Shown here in pieces: positions 9,542 to 19,289 of a stretch of 64,000 nucleotides of DNA (positions are counted from its first letter, which is position 1; the number at the start of each line of letters is the position of its first letter). The notes beneath the pieces were generated by a model. The model saw only the letters and a list, made by a program, of their open reading frames with translations. It did not search any database and was not told the DNA's origin. The position numbers and the translations under genes were made by a program. Source of the DNA: Streptomycetaceae bacterium. Its GTDB lineage: Bacteria; Actinomycetota; Actinomycetes; Nanopelagicales; Nanopelagicaceae. Location: contig JAIXXJ010000021.1 in the NCBI GenBank assembly GCA_027490815.1, positions 1 through 64,000 on the forward strand, written 5' to 3'.

Positions 9542-11628
9542 ACAATAAATCTCGCCTTTCTTTACTGGTAGTCCAGATTCTGATTGTCTCTCTCGTTATG
9601 GCATTGCTCGGCCGCCTATTTTTCTTGCAGGTGGCATCCGGTACTAAGTATCAAGACGCAGCGTTGAGCATTCAGAGCCGTGATGTAATTACTCCGGCGA
9701 TAAGAGGAATTATTGTCGATGGTTCAGGTGTTGCACTGGCATCAAATAAAGTTGGCTTAGCCATTACGATCGACCGAATTGTTGTCGATCAGTTAGATGA
9801 TAAAGGTGTTGCGCTGATGCAGCGTCTGGCTAATCTTTTGCAACTGGAATACGCAGACATTTATCAAAACACACGTCTATGCGGTGAACTTCCTGCAGGT
9901 CAAAAGGCTGGATGTTGGCAAGGTTCTAGGTACCAACCAATCCCGATTACAAAATCAGCCGATCCAGATACTGCAATTCAGATTGTAGAGCGAGCAGATT
10001 TGTTCCCAGGAGTAAGTGCAAAGCCAGTTGCAATCCGCGCCTATCCAAGCTTCTTTGACGTGAATGCGGCGCATTTACTGGGTTATGTGGGTCCATTGAC
10101 GGAAAGTGATCTGCTTTCCACCAATGATAAGCAATATTTTAGAAGTGAAAGTATAGGAAAAAGTGGTTTAGAGATTCAATATGATTCTTATTTGCGTGGA
10201 GTTCCAGGGATTAGAACTGTCATTGTAGATCGCAAAGAATCAATCACAAAAGAAAGCCAGAATACGGCATCGATTGATGGAGATCATTTAGTTACTAGTC
10301 TTGATGTGCGCTTGCAAGCAGCAACTGAAAAAGCACTCAAAGATGCAGTTCTTCGTGGTCGAGCTAATGGATATAAATCTGATTCTGGAGCCGCTGTTGT
10401 CATGGATGTTAGAACAGGTCGAATTTTAGCCATGGCTTCATACCCAACCTATGATCCAAATTCATGGGAAAAAGGTTTAACTGTGCAACAGGCAAAGGAT
10501 TTGTTTAGTGAAACGAAATCTGTTCCTGCATTAAATCGAGCGATTCAAGGTTTATTTGCACCTGCATCAACTTTCAAGGTCATCTCAGTTGTTGCTGCCG
10601 ATAAAGCCGGATATGACCTTAACGCCACCTATAACTGTCCATCACAGGTGGAAGTTGGAACTAGAACATTTAGAAACTTTGATAGTAAAAATCAGGGCAG
10701 AATGAACATCAATACGGCAATTGCTGTCTCTTGCGACACGATTTGGTATCAAATTGCATTTGACGAGTGGCTTCGTGATGGTGGATTAAAGCCTAAATCA
10801 AATCCAAATGACTACTTTTTTAAAGCGGCCGAAGCATTTAAGTTGACCGATCGTGTGGGTATAGATCTTCCCGCAGAGTCTGCCTCTCGTATTGCAGACC
10901 GGGAGTATAAGAAGAGTTGGTATGAGCAAAACAAAGATTTCTATTGCAACTATAAAGAAAGAGCTAAAAAGGATCAGCAGAGTGCATTTTTGATCCAACT
11001 TGCTTACGAAAACTGTGTAGATGGTGACAAGGTCCGTGCTGGTGATGCCGTTAACTTTAGTATTGGACAAGGGGATACGGTTTTGACTCCTTTAAAACTG
11101 ACACAGTCCTATGCGGCAATTGCAAATGGTGGAACTATTTGGCAAGCACTAGTCGGTAAAGCAGTTGTAAAAACTGATGGCACGGTTGTTGAGAGATTTA
11201 CTCCACAAAAATTAGGAACGTTGGATGTAAAGCCATCAACAATTAAGTTTTTGCAATCAGGACTTAGACAAGTAGTGGTTCGCGGTACTGCAGCGGGCGT
11301 ATTTGCAGGTTTCCCAGTAGAGATCAGTGGGAAAACAGGAACAGGTGAAGTATTTGGTCGAAATCCAGATGGCAGTGCTAAAGATGACACTTCCTGGTTT
11401 GCCTCATATGCACCAACTAACAACCCTCGTTACGCAGTTACGATGATGATCGGCCAGGGTGGTTTCGGAGCATCAACTTCTGGAGTTGGTGTGCGCGCAA
11501 TTTATTCAACTTTGTTTGGTGTTACAGGCGGTCGTGTTGTGCCCGGCGAGGCGATATTCCCAGAAGGTAAACCCCCAGAGCAATTGCCTAAGATTTCCCT
11601 CGTGATTAAAAAGAAGGGAGCGCAGTAG
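9538..11628 (+). CDS. mrdA: Penicillin-binding protein 2 (elongation transpeptidase)
   Basis: Class B PBP of 696 residues. It has one N-terminal transmembrane helix (about 8-27), a dimerization/pedestal domain and a transpeptidase domain with active Ser344 and Lys347 in A-S-T-F-K and the K-T-G triad at 599-601. It cross-links peptidoglycan during side-wall growth with RodA. The ATG overlaps the mreD stop and the gene's own stop overlaps the rodA GTG by one base. The C-terminus is short and basic. Confidence 0.95.
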   Translation: MNNKSRLSLLVVQILIVSLVMALLGRLFFLQVASGTKYQDAALSIQSRDVITPAIRGIIVDGSGVALASNKVGLAITIDRIVVDQLDDKGVALMQRLANLLQLEYADIYQNTRLCGELPAGQKAGCWQGSRYQPIPITKSADPDTAIQIVERADLFPGVSAKPVAIRAYPSFFDVNAAHLLGYVGPLTESDLLSTNDKQYFRSESIGKSGLEIQYDSYLRGVPGIRTVIVDRKESITKESQNTASIDGDHLVTSLDVRLQAATEKALKDAVLRGRANGYKSDSGAAVVMDVRTGRILAMASYPTYDPNSWEKGLTVQQAKDLFSETKSVPALNRAIQGLFAPASTFKVISVVAADKAGYDLNATYNCPSQVEVGTRTFRNFDSKNQGRMNINTAIAVSCDTIWYQIAFDEWLRDGGLKPKSNPNDYFFKAAEAFKLTDRVGIDLPAESASRIADREYKKSWYEQNKDFYCNYKERAKKDQQSAFLIQLAYENCVDGDKVRAGDAVNFSIGQGDTVLTPLKLTQSYAAIANGGTIWQALVGKAVVKTDGTVVERFTPQKLGTLDVKPSTIKFLQSGLRQVVVRGTAAGVFAGFPVEISGKTGTGEVFGRNPDGSAKDDTSWFASYAPTNNPRYAVTMMIGQGGFGASTSGVGVRAIYSTLFGVTGGRVVPGEAIFPEGKPPEQLPKISLVIKKKGAQ

Positions 11629-12788
11629 TGAGTCAGATTTCAGCGCGCCAAAATCTTTATCGCAAAGATCGTCGCTCACTTTTCCATGGCTTTGATCCTG
11701 TACTAACAATTGTTGTTGGATTGCTTCTTTTTCTAGGAACGTTACTAGTGTGGGCTGCCACACGAGATTGGTATGCCCGTGGTGGATTGGATCCGCAGTA
11801 TTACCTCAAGCGTCATATTATCAATATATTAATTGGCGCAGTTCTTGCCTATGGTGTGACGGTAATTGATTATCGATTATTGCGTGCATACACTCCAATT
11901 TTATGGGGAGCTGCTGTCTTAGGACTTCTCATTGTTTTGATTCCAGGATTAGGCACCGAGAAAAATGGTGCAAAGGCATGGATTGCCTTACCCGGTGGCT
12001 TCCAAATTCAACCAGCTGAGTTAGCAAAAGTTGGAATCATTATTGGAATGGCGATGATCTTATCTGAGCGATCTCACGACAGTGACAAACCTTCCAACAA
12101 AAACGTTCTGCAATCACTAGCAGTTGCTGCTCTTCCAGTTTTACTTATTATTCTGCAACCCGATATGGGAACTATTCTCATCATCGCAGCATCAGTTGTA
12201 ACAATGATCGCCGTTTCGGGTACATCGAGTAAATGGGTAGTTGGGCTCTTACTTCTTGCAGTCACTGGTGGATTCATCGCAGTACAAGCTGGAGTAGTGA
12301 GCGAGTACCAAGTTAAAAGATTGCAGACATTTGTCGATCCCAATGCAGATACACAAGGCTCTGGCTATCAACTTCGCCAAGCCAGAATTACGGTTGGTTC
12401 CGGGGGTCTACTTGGAACAGGATTATTTAATGGTCCACAAACAAGCGGTCGATTTGTACCAGAACAACAGACTGACTTTATTTTTACAGTTGCAGGGGAG
12501 CAGTTAGGTTTTGTCGGTAGTGGTGCAATTCTGATTTTGTATTTGATTTTATTAATGCGAGCATTTTCAATTGCGCGAAGAACCAACGACCCCTTTGGGC
12601 GATTAGTGTGCACAGGCGTAATTGCGTGGTTTGCATTTCAGATGTTTGAAAACATAGGAATGACCCTAGGAATGATGCCTATGACAGGGGTGCCATTGCC
12701 CTTCATTTCATACGGTGGGTCATCAATGTTTGCCACCTTGATTGGCTTTGGATTACTGCAGAATGTCCACGCTCGTTTACGCGGGTAA
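11628..12788 (+). CDS. rodA: Rod shape-determining protein RodA (SEDS glycosyltransferase)
   Basis: SEDS-family peptidoglycan glycosyltransferase, 386 residues, with about ten membrane spans. The conserved motifs include the late loop P-M-T-G-V-P-L-P-F-I-S-Y-G-G-S-S and the earlier Q-P-D-M-G-T segment, which in RodA homologues carries the catalytic aspartate. It starts with GTG sharing a base with the pbp2 stop, so it is coupled to its partner transpeptidase. A second in-cluster SEDS gene is absent; FtsW would be elsewhere. Confidence 0.95.
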   Translation: MSQISARQNLYRKDRRSLFHGFDPVLTIVVGLLLFLGTLLVWAATRDWYARGGLDPQYYLKRHIINILIGAVLAYGVTVIDYRLLRAYTPILWGAAVLGLLIVLIPGLGTEKNGAKAWIALPGGFQIQPAELAKVGIIIGMAMILSERSHDSDKPSNKNVLQSLAVAALPVLLIILQPDMGTILIIAASVVTMIAVSGTSSKWVVGLLLLAVTGGFIAVQAGVVSEYQVKRLQTFVDPNADTQGSGYQLRQARITVGSGGLLGTGLFNGPQTSGRFVPEQQTDFIFTVAGEQLGFVGSGAILILYLILLMRAFSIARRTNDPFGRLVCTGVIAWFAFQMFENIGMTLGMMPMTGVPLPFISYGGSSMFATLIGFGLLQNVHARLRG

Positions 12789-12828
12789 ATTGGTAAATAC
12801 TGCTGGTTCTGTCATACTTAAGCCACTA

Positions 12829-12874
12829 GTTCAGCGCGGCGCGCGATCACTCGCGAGAGACGCCTAGCGCGAAC
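12829..12874 (+). ncRNA. GC-rich hairpin in the rng leader
   Basis: In the transcript this segment folds as a three-part hairpin: GTTC-A-GCGC (12829-12837) with GCGC-GAAC (12867-12874), then GGCG (12838-12841) with CGCC (12861-12864), then GCGA/TCGC closing a four-base loop at 12847-12850. A second, smaller hairpin (GCGCT/AGCGC, 12915-12928) sits just before the ribosome binding site. The pairing is read directly from the sequence. A role in regulating rng is inference, by analogy with RNase E autoregulation through its own leader. Confidence 0.5.
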
Positions 12875-12945
12875 AGTACGGAAAACCCACAAGGATTTTT
12901 TAAGAATACAAGTAGCGCTTTATAGCGCATAGAGGATTTGGTGAA

Positions 12946-15159
12946 ATGGCTATTGAGCCTAAAACACCGCGCAAGCGTGCGGTTAAAAAAGTAAGTGCAA
13001 AAGAAACCTCTGCTTCAGTCGAAAACGACGCCGCAGCCACAAAGAAGACCCCTCGTAAAAAATCAGTACCGGTTCCAGTTTTTCAAGCTGCACCAGTGAC
13101 ACCTGCCGCCGCGAGTAAAGCTCGCAAAAAAACGGATGATGGTGAAAGCAAAACTGACGCGCCTAAAAAAGATAGCTCCACAACTAGAGCTGCATCAACT
13201 GCTGATGACTCAGAGGATCGTGGAAATAGAAACAAACGTCGCCGTCGCGGTGGACGTGGTCGCCGTAAGCCAGGCTCCACAGATGGCCTAGGTAATGAAA
13301 ATTCCAATGAAGCTAGTTCTGATGATGTAACTACTGATGAGAGTTCTGAAGGTGGAACTCATCGTCGTCGCCGTCGCCGACGTGCAACAGGAGACGATGT
13401 AGTTGCTGGCGAAACAGTTGAAGAAGATGGTGTTATCACTGTCGTAAAGGTTCGCGAAAAACGTGAACGTGTAGAGCGCCCAGCCAGACCTGATCGCAAT
13501 GATCGCAACCGTAATCGTCGTGACCGCAATGACAGATATGACCGCAATGACCGTAACGATCGTGGTGGCCGTAGTGAGTATCGCGAGCCATATCGCAAGC
13601 GTCCAACAATTATTACCGATGGAGATTTCCTAGCACGCCGCGAGAATGTTGATCGTGAGATGTTAGTTCGCCAAATTGCAGATCGAACACAAATTGCAGT
13701 TATTGAAGATGGCGTCATGGTTGAGCATTATGTGAACCGAAATAGCAATGTTTCATACGTTGGAAACGTCTACCTTGGTCGCGTTCAAAACGTACTTCCA
13801 TCTATGGAGGCAGCTTTCGTTGATATTGGTAAGGGTAGAAACGCTGTTCTCTATGCAGGTGAAGTTAACTGGGATGCTGCAGGAATATCTGAGTCTGAAC
13901 CTCGTAAAATTGAAACAGTTTTAAAAACAGGCCAGCCAGTTTTAGTCCAGGTTACAAAAGATCCAATTGGGCAAAAGGGCGCACGCCTTACAAGCCAAAT
14001 CTCATTACCAGGACGCTATGTTGTTTATGTTCCAGGTGGAGGAATGTCTGGAATTTCAAAACGTTTACCTGAAGAAGAGCGCTCACGCTTAAAGTCGATT
14101 CTAAAGAATCTAATTCCTGATGAAGCTGGAGTAATTGTCCGTACTGCTGCAGAAGGTGTCAGCGAAGAGGATTTAACCAGCGATGTTGCTCGCCTGAAAG
14201 CACAATGGGAAGAGATCAACGCTAAGAGTACAAATCCAAACTTTCATCCACCTGCCGCTCTTTATCAGGAGCCAGATCTTGCAGTGCGCGTAATTCGCGA
14301 TATCTTTAATGAAGATTTCCGTAAATTAACTGTTCAGGGTTCAACGGCTTGGGATGAAGTTACAAACTACTTGGGCTTTATTGCACCAGAGCTAACGACA
14401 AAGATTGAAAAGTACACAGGAAGTGGAGATCTTTTTGCTGACTTCCGAGTGGAAGAACAGTTAGCAAAAGCATTCGATCGCAAGGTATATCTACCGTCTG
14501 GAGGTTCATTGGTCATTGACCGCACTGAGGCAATGATTGTTATCGATGTAAACACCGGTAAATTCATTGGTAAGGGTGGAAACCTTGAAGAGACTGTTAC
14601 CAAGAACAACTTGGAAGCGGCAGAGGAAATTGCTCGCCAACTTCGCCTTCGCGACTTAGGTGGAATCGTAGTAATCGACTTCATCGATATGATTTTGGAA
14701 TCAAACCGTGAAGCAGTACTTCGCCGTCTTGTCGAATGCCTTGGTCGAGATCGCACTAAGCACCAAGTTGCAGAGGTAACATCACTTGGCCTTGTGCAGA
14801 TGACACGTAAACGAGTCGGTCAAGGACTAATTGAAGCTTTCTCTACTATATGTGATTCATGTAATGGCCGTGGGATTCACATTCACATGGAACCTGTAAA
14901 AATGAAGGCACCTATGCCTCAACTTGATACGCCATCATCACGACATGAAGATGCCGAAGAATCAGATGCAACCGAACATGAGTATCACGAGAATTTGAAC
15001 TCTTCAGATGAAAATCTTTCTTCGAAGGCAACCGATGAATCAGATTTGGCACATTCAAGTGGATCGCAGGATAAAGAAGAAGAGAACATTGCCTCCGATG
15101 CCGCCCCTAAGGGTCGCAAACGTCGTCGTGCATCCTCTTCTGGGATTATCACCGCATAA
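12946..15159 (+). CDS. rng: Ribonuclease E/G
   Basis: 737-residue RNase E/G family endoribonuclease acting in mRNA decay and rRNA processing. The first about 220 residues are disordered, with alternating lysine/alanine, acidic and arginine-rich runs (R-N-D-R repeats). The catalytic core follows: an S1 domain with G-N-V-Y-L-G-R-V near residue 272, the DNase-I-like region with two catalytic aspartate motifs (I-V-I-D-V-N-T-G and V-V-I-D-F-I-D-M) and the zinc link C-D-S-C near residue 636. The tail is acidic, then basic. The RBS is AGAGGA at 12931-12936. In many actinobacteria rplU-rpmA follow this gene; here rpsT does. Confidence 0.95.
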   Translation: MAIEPKTPRKRAVKKVSAKETSASVENDAAATKKTPRKKSVPVPVFQAAPVTPAAASKARKKTDDGESKTDAPKKDSSTTRAASTADDSEDRGNRNKRRRRGGRGRRKPGSTDGLGNENSNEASSDDVTTDESSEGGTHRRRRRRRATGDDVVAGETVEEDGVITVVKVREKRERVERPARPDRNDRNRNRRDRNDRYDRNDRNDRGGRSEYREPYRKRPTIITDGDFLARRENVDREMLVRQIADRTQIAVIEDGVMVEHYVNRNSNVSYVGNVYLGRVQNVLPSMEAAFVDIGKGRNAVLYAGEVNWDAAGISESEPRKIETVLKTGQPVLVQVTKDPIGQKGARLTSQISLPGRYVVYVPGGGMSGISKRLPEEERSRLKSILKNLIPDEAGVIVRTAAEGVSEEDLTSDVARLKAQWEEINAKSTNPNFHPPAALYQEPDLAVRVIRDIFNEDFRKLTVQGSTAWDEVTNYLGFIAPELTTKIEKYTGSGDLFADFRVEEQLAKAFDRKVYLPSGGSLVIDRTEAMIVIDVNTGKFIGKGGNLEETVTKNNLEAAEEIARQLRLRDLGGIVVIDFIDMILESNREAVLRRLVECLGRDRTKHQVAEVTSLGLVQMTRKRVGQGLIEAFSTICDSCNGRGIHIHMEPVKMKAPMPQLDTPSSRHEDAEESDATEHEYHENLNSSDENLSSKATDESDLAHSSGSQDKEEENIASDAAPKGRKRRRASSSGIITA

Positions 15160-15170
15160 ATCCAAGCCCG

Positions 15171-15192
15171 ATTTGAGCCCATGCGCTCAAAT
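15171..15192 (+). terminator. Inverted repeat after rng (weak terminator candidate)
   Basis: ATTTGAGC (15171-15178) pairs perfectly with GCTCAAAT (15185-15192) across a six-base loop, directly after the rng stop. There is no T-tract, so intrinsic termination is doubtful; it may be a processing or stability hairpin. A possible -10 box for rpsT (TACCCT or TAGGCT, 15196-15207) follows immediately. Confidence 0.4.
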
Positions 15193-15245
15193 GGGTACCC
15201 TTAGGCTTCATTCAAGAGCACCTCTAACGTTCGGAGAAGTACGCA

Positions 15246-15515
15246 GTGGCAAATATCAAGTCTCAGATCAAGCGCATTAAGACAAACGAAAAGGCACGCC
15301 TTCGTAACAAGTCTGTGAGCTCATCTATTAAGACCGCTGTTCGTAAGTTCCGCGATGCTGTAACTGCTGGTGATGCCAATGCGATCACAACAGAACTTCG
15401 CGCCGCATCTAAATCTCTAGATGTTGCTGTTCAAAAGGGTGTTCTTCACAAGAACTCTGCTGCTAACAAAAAGTCTTCAATGGCTAAGGCTGCTGCCAAA
15501 GCCGGCGCACGTTAA
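15246..15515 (+). CDS. rpsT: 30S ribosomal protein S20
   Basis: 89-residue, strongly basic S20 with the characteristic N-terminal A-N-I-K-S-Q-I-K-R and C-terminal lysine/alanine helix. It binds 16S rRNA early in 30S assembly. The GTG start is supported by GGAG at 15234-15237. It precedes lepA, as is usual in actinobacteria. Confidence 0.96.
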   Translation: MANIKSQIKRIKTNEKARLRNKSVSSSIKTAVRKFRDAVTAGDANAITTELRAASKSLDVAVQKGVLHKNSAANKKSSMAKAAAKAGAR

Positions 15516-15547
15516 TTCACTTCTCTTTATAAAGCGAGGCTAGGTTC

Positions 15548-17428
15548 ATGCCTGCAATTTCACTTGCGAAGGCTCCGCAACCAGCATCTACAAATCCGGC
15601 GCAGATTCGTAATTTCTGCATCATCGCCCATATCGATCACGGTAAATCAACACTTGCCGATCGTATGTTGGGAATTACCGAAGTTGTAGAGGCAAGAAAC
15701 ATGCGTGCGCAATATCTAGATCGTATGGATATTGAACGTGAACGCGGAATTACTATCAAGTCTCAAGCAGTTCGTTTGCCATGGCGTTCATCAATTGATG
15801 GCAAGGAATACATTCTAAATATGATCGATACGCCAGGTCACGTCGATTTTACGTACGAAGTTTCACGCTCATTGGCTGCCTGTGAAGGTGCGGTGCTACT
15901 TGTTGATTGCGCACAAGGAATTGAAGCACAGACTCTGGCCAACCTTTATCTTGCCATGGAAAATAACCTAACAATCATTCCAGTTCTCAATAAAATCGAT
16001 CTACCCAATGCCCAGCCTGATAAGTTCGCCGCCGAGCTTGCTCGATTGATCGGATGCCAACCAGAAGATTGTTTGCGAGTTTCAGGAAAAACTGGAGACG
16101 GCGTTGCCGAACTGTTAGATCAAATTGTGGCTCAAATCCCAGCACCAGTTGGCGATCCCAATGCTCCTGCTCGCGCTCTGATCTTTGACTCTGTATATGA
16201 CTCATATCGAGGCGTAGTTACATATGTTCGAGTAGTTGATGGTCACTTAACACCACGAGAGCAGATTCAAATGTTTTCAACCGGTGTGCGCCACGAGGCC
16301 TTAGAGGTTGGAGTGATTTCTCCAGAGCCAATTGCAAGTAAAGGACTTGGCGTTGGAGAAGTGGGCTATTTAATTACTGGCGTAAAAGATGTTCGTCAGT
16401 CACGCGTGGGTGACACAATTACAACCTATAACAACCCAACTAAAGAGCCGTTATCGGGTTATAAAGATCCTAAGCCGATGGTTTTCTCTGGTCTATTTCC
16501 TTTAGATGGCGCGGATTTTCCAATCCTTCGCGAAGCGCTAGATAAATTACAGTTAAATGATGCGGCGCTGGTCTATGAACCTGAAAGCTCAGCTGCACTT
16601 GGATTTGGTTTTCGGTGCGGGTTCCTTGGGCTTTTACACATGGAAATTGTCCGTGAGCGGCTAGAGCGTGAGCATAAGTTAAATCTTATTTCTACAGCAC
16701 CAAACGTTGTTTATAACGTAACAATGGATGATGGAAAAGTAGTCCGAGTAACTAATCCATCTGAATTTCCCGATGGAAAAGTGGCAGCGGTGTTGGAACC
16801 AATTGTTAAATCCACGATTTTGGCTCCTTCAGAGTTTATTGGCACGATTATGGAGCTTTGTCAGGATCGCCGGGGAATCTTATTGGGCATGGATTACATT
16901 TCTGAAGATCGTGTTGAAATTCGTTATGACCTACCACTAGCTGAAATCGTCTTTGATTTCTTTGATCAACTAAAAAGCCGCACAAAAGGCTATGCATCTT
17001 TAGATTATGAAGAAAAAGGCGATGCTGAAGGCAATCTAGTTAAGGTTGATATTTTGCTACAAGGTGAGGCAGTTGATGCCTTTAGTGCGATCGTTCATAG
17101 AGATAAGGCATATGCCTACGGAGTAATGATGACGGGCAAACTCCGTGAATTAATTCCTCGCCAACAGTTTGAAGTTCCAATTCAGGCAGCAATTGGTGCT
17201 CGAATCATTGCAAGAGAGAGTATCCGAGCAATCCGCAAGGATGTTTTGGCAAAATGTTATGGTGGAGATATTTCGCGTAAGCGTAAACTTTTGGAGAAGC
17301 AAAAAGAGGGTAAGAAGCGCATGAAGATGGTTGGGCGAGTAGAAGTTCCCCAAGAGGCCTTCGTTGCAGCACTTGCAACGGATGCAGATATAGAAAAGAT
17401 CAAAGCCGCTCGTAAAGCAAGCCAATGA
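15548..17428 (+). CDS. lepA: Elongation factor 4 (LepA)
   Basis: 626-residue translational GTPase. The G-domain motifs are [17 protein letters not shown] and N-K-I-D-L. The LepA-specific C-terminal domain is present, ending in a basic K-R-K[13 protein letters not shown] segment. It acts on the ribosome in back-translocation or initiation/assembly quality control. A short N-terminal extension (about 20 residues) precedes the G domain. Its TGA overlaps the hemW ATG. Confidence 0.97.
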   Translation: MPAISLAKAPQPASTNPAQIRNFCIIAHIDHGKSTLADRMLGITEVVEARNMRAQYLDRMDIERERGITIKSQAVRLPWRSSIDGKEYILNMIDTPGHVDFTYEVSRSLAACEGAVLLVDCAQGIEAQTLANLYLAMENNLTIIPVLNKIDLPNAQPDKFAAELARLIGCQPEDCLRVSGKTGDGVAELLDQIVAQIPAPVGDPNAPARALIFDSVYDSYRGVVTYVRVVDGHLTPREQIQMFSTGVRHEALEVGVISPEPIASKGLGVGEVGYLITGVKDVRQSRVGDTITTYNNPTKEPLSGYKDPKPMVFSGLFPLDGADFPILREALDKLQLNDAALVYEPESSAALGFGFRCGFLGLLHMEIVRERLEREHKLNLISTAPNVVYNVTMDDGKVVRVTNPSEFPDGKVAAVLEPIVKSTILAPSEFIGTIMELCQDRRGILLGMDYISEDRVEIRYDLPLAEIVFDFFDQLKSRTKGYASLDYEEKGDAEGNLVKVDILLQGEAVDAFSAIVHRDKAYAYGVMMTGKLRELIPRQQFEVPIQAAIGARIIARESIRAIRKDVLAKCYGGDISRKRKLLEKQKEGKKRMKMVGRVEVPQEAFVAALATDADIEKIKAARKASQ

Positions 17429-18546
17429 GTCTGTCTTTCTACGTACACATTCCTTACTGCATAAAACGTTGCGGATATTGCGACTTCAATACATATACGC
17501 CTTCAGAGTTACAAGACGGTGCTACTTTAGAAGTCGTCAGCAATGATTACATCGATGCAGTTCTAAAAGAGCTTGAATCAACTCCCAAGCAAATAGTTCC
17601 CACAATATTTTTTGGTGGAGGAACGCCATCGTTACTGCCAGCAAAAGATCTAGGGCGAGTGATCCAAAAGATTAGCGATCGAAATGGGCTAACGGACAAC
17701 TGCGAAATTACGCTAGAGGCTAATCCCGACTCTGTGACTTCAGAAAAGCTGGAAGGTTATTTAGAGGCGGGATTTAATCGCATTTCGTTTGGAATGCAGT
17801 CAGCCAAGCCTCACGTGTTGGCAGTTCTGGATCGCACACATAACCCAGCAAATGTGGACAAAGCCGTAACTATGGCACGTGCGGCAGGATTTAAATCAAT
17901 CAGCGTTGACCTTATTTACGGAACACCTGGAGAGAGTTTGAATGATTGGCGCCATACTTTAGAGAGTGCGCTGTCTTTAGATATCGATCATTTGAGTGCA
18001 TATGCACTGATAGTAGAAACGGGCACAAAATTAGCTGCGCAGATAAAGCGTGGTGATTTAGAGATGCCAAATGATGATTTGATGGCAGAGATGTATTTGC
18101 TGATCGATCCACTTTGCGAAGCACATGGAATGTCTTGGTATGAACTTTCAAATTGGTCAAAACCAGGCCATGAATGCAGACACAACATTGCATACTGGAA
18201 GAATCAAAATTGGTGGGGCCTTGGACCAGGTGCTCATTCACATATTGATTCAAAGCGATTCTGGAATATAAAACACCCAACAACTTACAAACAAAAGCTT
18301 TTCTCTGGTGAAAGCGTCATGGCAGAAAGTGAAGATTTAACTCCAGGTCAAAAAAGAGATGAAGCAATCATGTTGGGCATTCGCATGCGAGAGGGATTAT
18401 CGACCTCAGATTTAAATCCAAGCCAAATTCAAACTCTGACATCGTATGGTGCGGATGGCTTTCTTCAACTGCACAAGGATCGAGTTCAGCTAACCCCAAC
18501 AGGGCGCTTGATCGCAGATCGAATCGTGCGAGAATTAACTTTCTAG
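17425..18546 (+). CDS. hemW: Radical SAM protein HemW
   Basis: 373-residue radical SAM protein with the iron-sulfur cysteines Cys12, Cys16 and Cys19 in Y-C-I-K-R-C-G-Y-C, followed by the G-G-G-T-P motif. HemW is now regarded as a heme-binding chaperone that inserts heme into respiratory proteins, rather than the oxygen-independent coproporphyrinogen oxidase (HemN) after which it is often named. The cysteine motif here has the HemW C-x3-C-x2-C form without the fourth HemN cysteine. This matters if the organism imports rather than makes heme. Confidence 0.93.
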   Translation: MSLSFYVHIPYCIKRCGYCDFNTYTPSELQDGATLEVVSNDYIDAVLKELESTPKQIVPTIFFGGGTPSLLPAKDLGRVIQKISDRNGLTDNCEITLEANPDSVTSEKLEGYLEAGFNRISFGMQSAKPHVLAVLDRTHNPANVDKAVTMARAAGFKSISVDLIYGTPGESLNDWRHTLESALSLDIDHLSAYALIVETGTKLAAQIKRGDLEMPNDDLMAEMYLLIDPLCEAHGMSWYELSNWSKPGHECRHNIAYWKNQNWWGLGPGAHSHIDSKRFWNIKHPTTYKQKLFSGESVMAESEDLTPGQKRDEAIMLGIRMREGLSTSDLNPSQIQTLTSYGADGFLQLHKDRVQLTPTGRLIADRIVRELTF

Positions 18547-18552
18547 TACCCT
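18547..18552 (+). promoter_or_regulatory. -10 box TACCCT before hrcA
   Basis: TACCCT begins one base after the hemW stop and ends 8 nt before the hrcA ATG, consistent with a very short or absent leader. I see no CIRCE element (TTAGCACTC-N9-GAGTGCTAA) here. Confidence 0.4.
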
Positions 18553-18560
18553 AGGCACAC

Positions 18561-19289
18561 ATGTCATCACGTCGTCTTGAAATCCTTCGCGCAATAGTAG
18601 ATGAGTACGTTGCGACCCAAGAGCCTGTCGGTTCTAAATCCATCGCCGAGCGCCACAGTTTAGGAATTTCTCCCGCAACTATTCGAAATGAAATGGCGTT
18701 GCTAGAAGAAGAGGGGCTAATCACTCAGCCTCATACAAGTGCCGGTCGAATTCCCACTGATCTTGGTTATCGAGTTTTTGTAGATAAGTTGGCAACCGTT
18801 AAGCCTTTATCACCTGCTGAACGTCGTGCGATTGAAACCTTCCTTGAAGGCTCCAGCGATCTTGAAGAGCTCTTGAAAAAATCAGTGAAGTTACTCGCTG
18901 ATATAACAAAGCAGGTAGCAGTTGTTACATACCCAATTATTGGAGACTCTCGTGAAAAGTTAGCGGTTTCTGGAACAGCGCATTTGGCTCGCTCTGGTGA
19001 AGATTTAGGTTTAACTCTTTCACCAATTCTTGAGGCACTAGAAGAACAAGTTGTTTTAATGCGTCTGCTCGATGAGGCAAACTCAACTGTTCACGTGCGC
19101 ATTGGCCGTGAGCAGATGGAGACCAATCTTCAGGCAACTTCATTAGTGACCGTTGGTTACGGTGGTGATTCTTCTCAGATAGGCGCACTTGGTGTCCTAG
19201 GGCCTACTCGTATGGATTACGCCGGTTCAATTGCCGCAGTAGATGCCGTTGCCCGATACGTTGGACGATTCATTAGTGAAGGTGCATAA
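18561..19289 (+). CDS. hrcA: Heat-inducible transcription repressor HrcA, shortened form
   Basis: HrcA represses chaperone genes by binding CIRCE operators. The N-terminal winged helix (residues 1-75, with I-S-P-A-T-I-R-N-E-M-A-L-L-E and T-S-A-G-R-I-P-T) and the C-terminal motif (L-G-V-L-G-P-T-R-M-D-Y, Y-V-G-R-F-I) are intact. At 242 residues it is about 90-100 shorter than usual. The segment between V-A-V-V-T-Y-P (about 131) and V-S-G-T-A-H-L-A (about 146) is nearly absent, where normal HrcA carries the inserted dimerization domain. The frame is uninterrupted. It sits directly before dnaJ, as is normal in actinobacteria. Confidence 0.9.
   Translation: MSSRRLEILRAIVDEYVATQEPVGSKSIAERHSLGISPATIRNEMALLEEEGLITQPHTSAGRIPTDLGYRVFVDKLATVKPLSPAERRAIETFLEGSSDLEELLKKSVKLLADITKQVAVVTYPIIGDSREKLAVSGTAHLARSGEDLGLTLSPILEALEEQVVLMRLLDEANSTVHVRIGREQMETNLQATSLVTVGYGGDSSQIGALGVLGPTRMDYAGSIAAVDAVARYVGRFISEGA

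Noticed and set aside
13440-13600. Tandem DNA repeat in rng (CGCAATGAC-like units)
   Set aside because: It reflects arginine/asparagine/aspartate-rich coding (R-N-D-R), common in RNase E/G disordered regions, not a mobile or CRISPR repeat.
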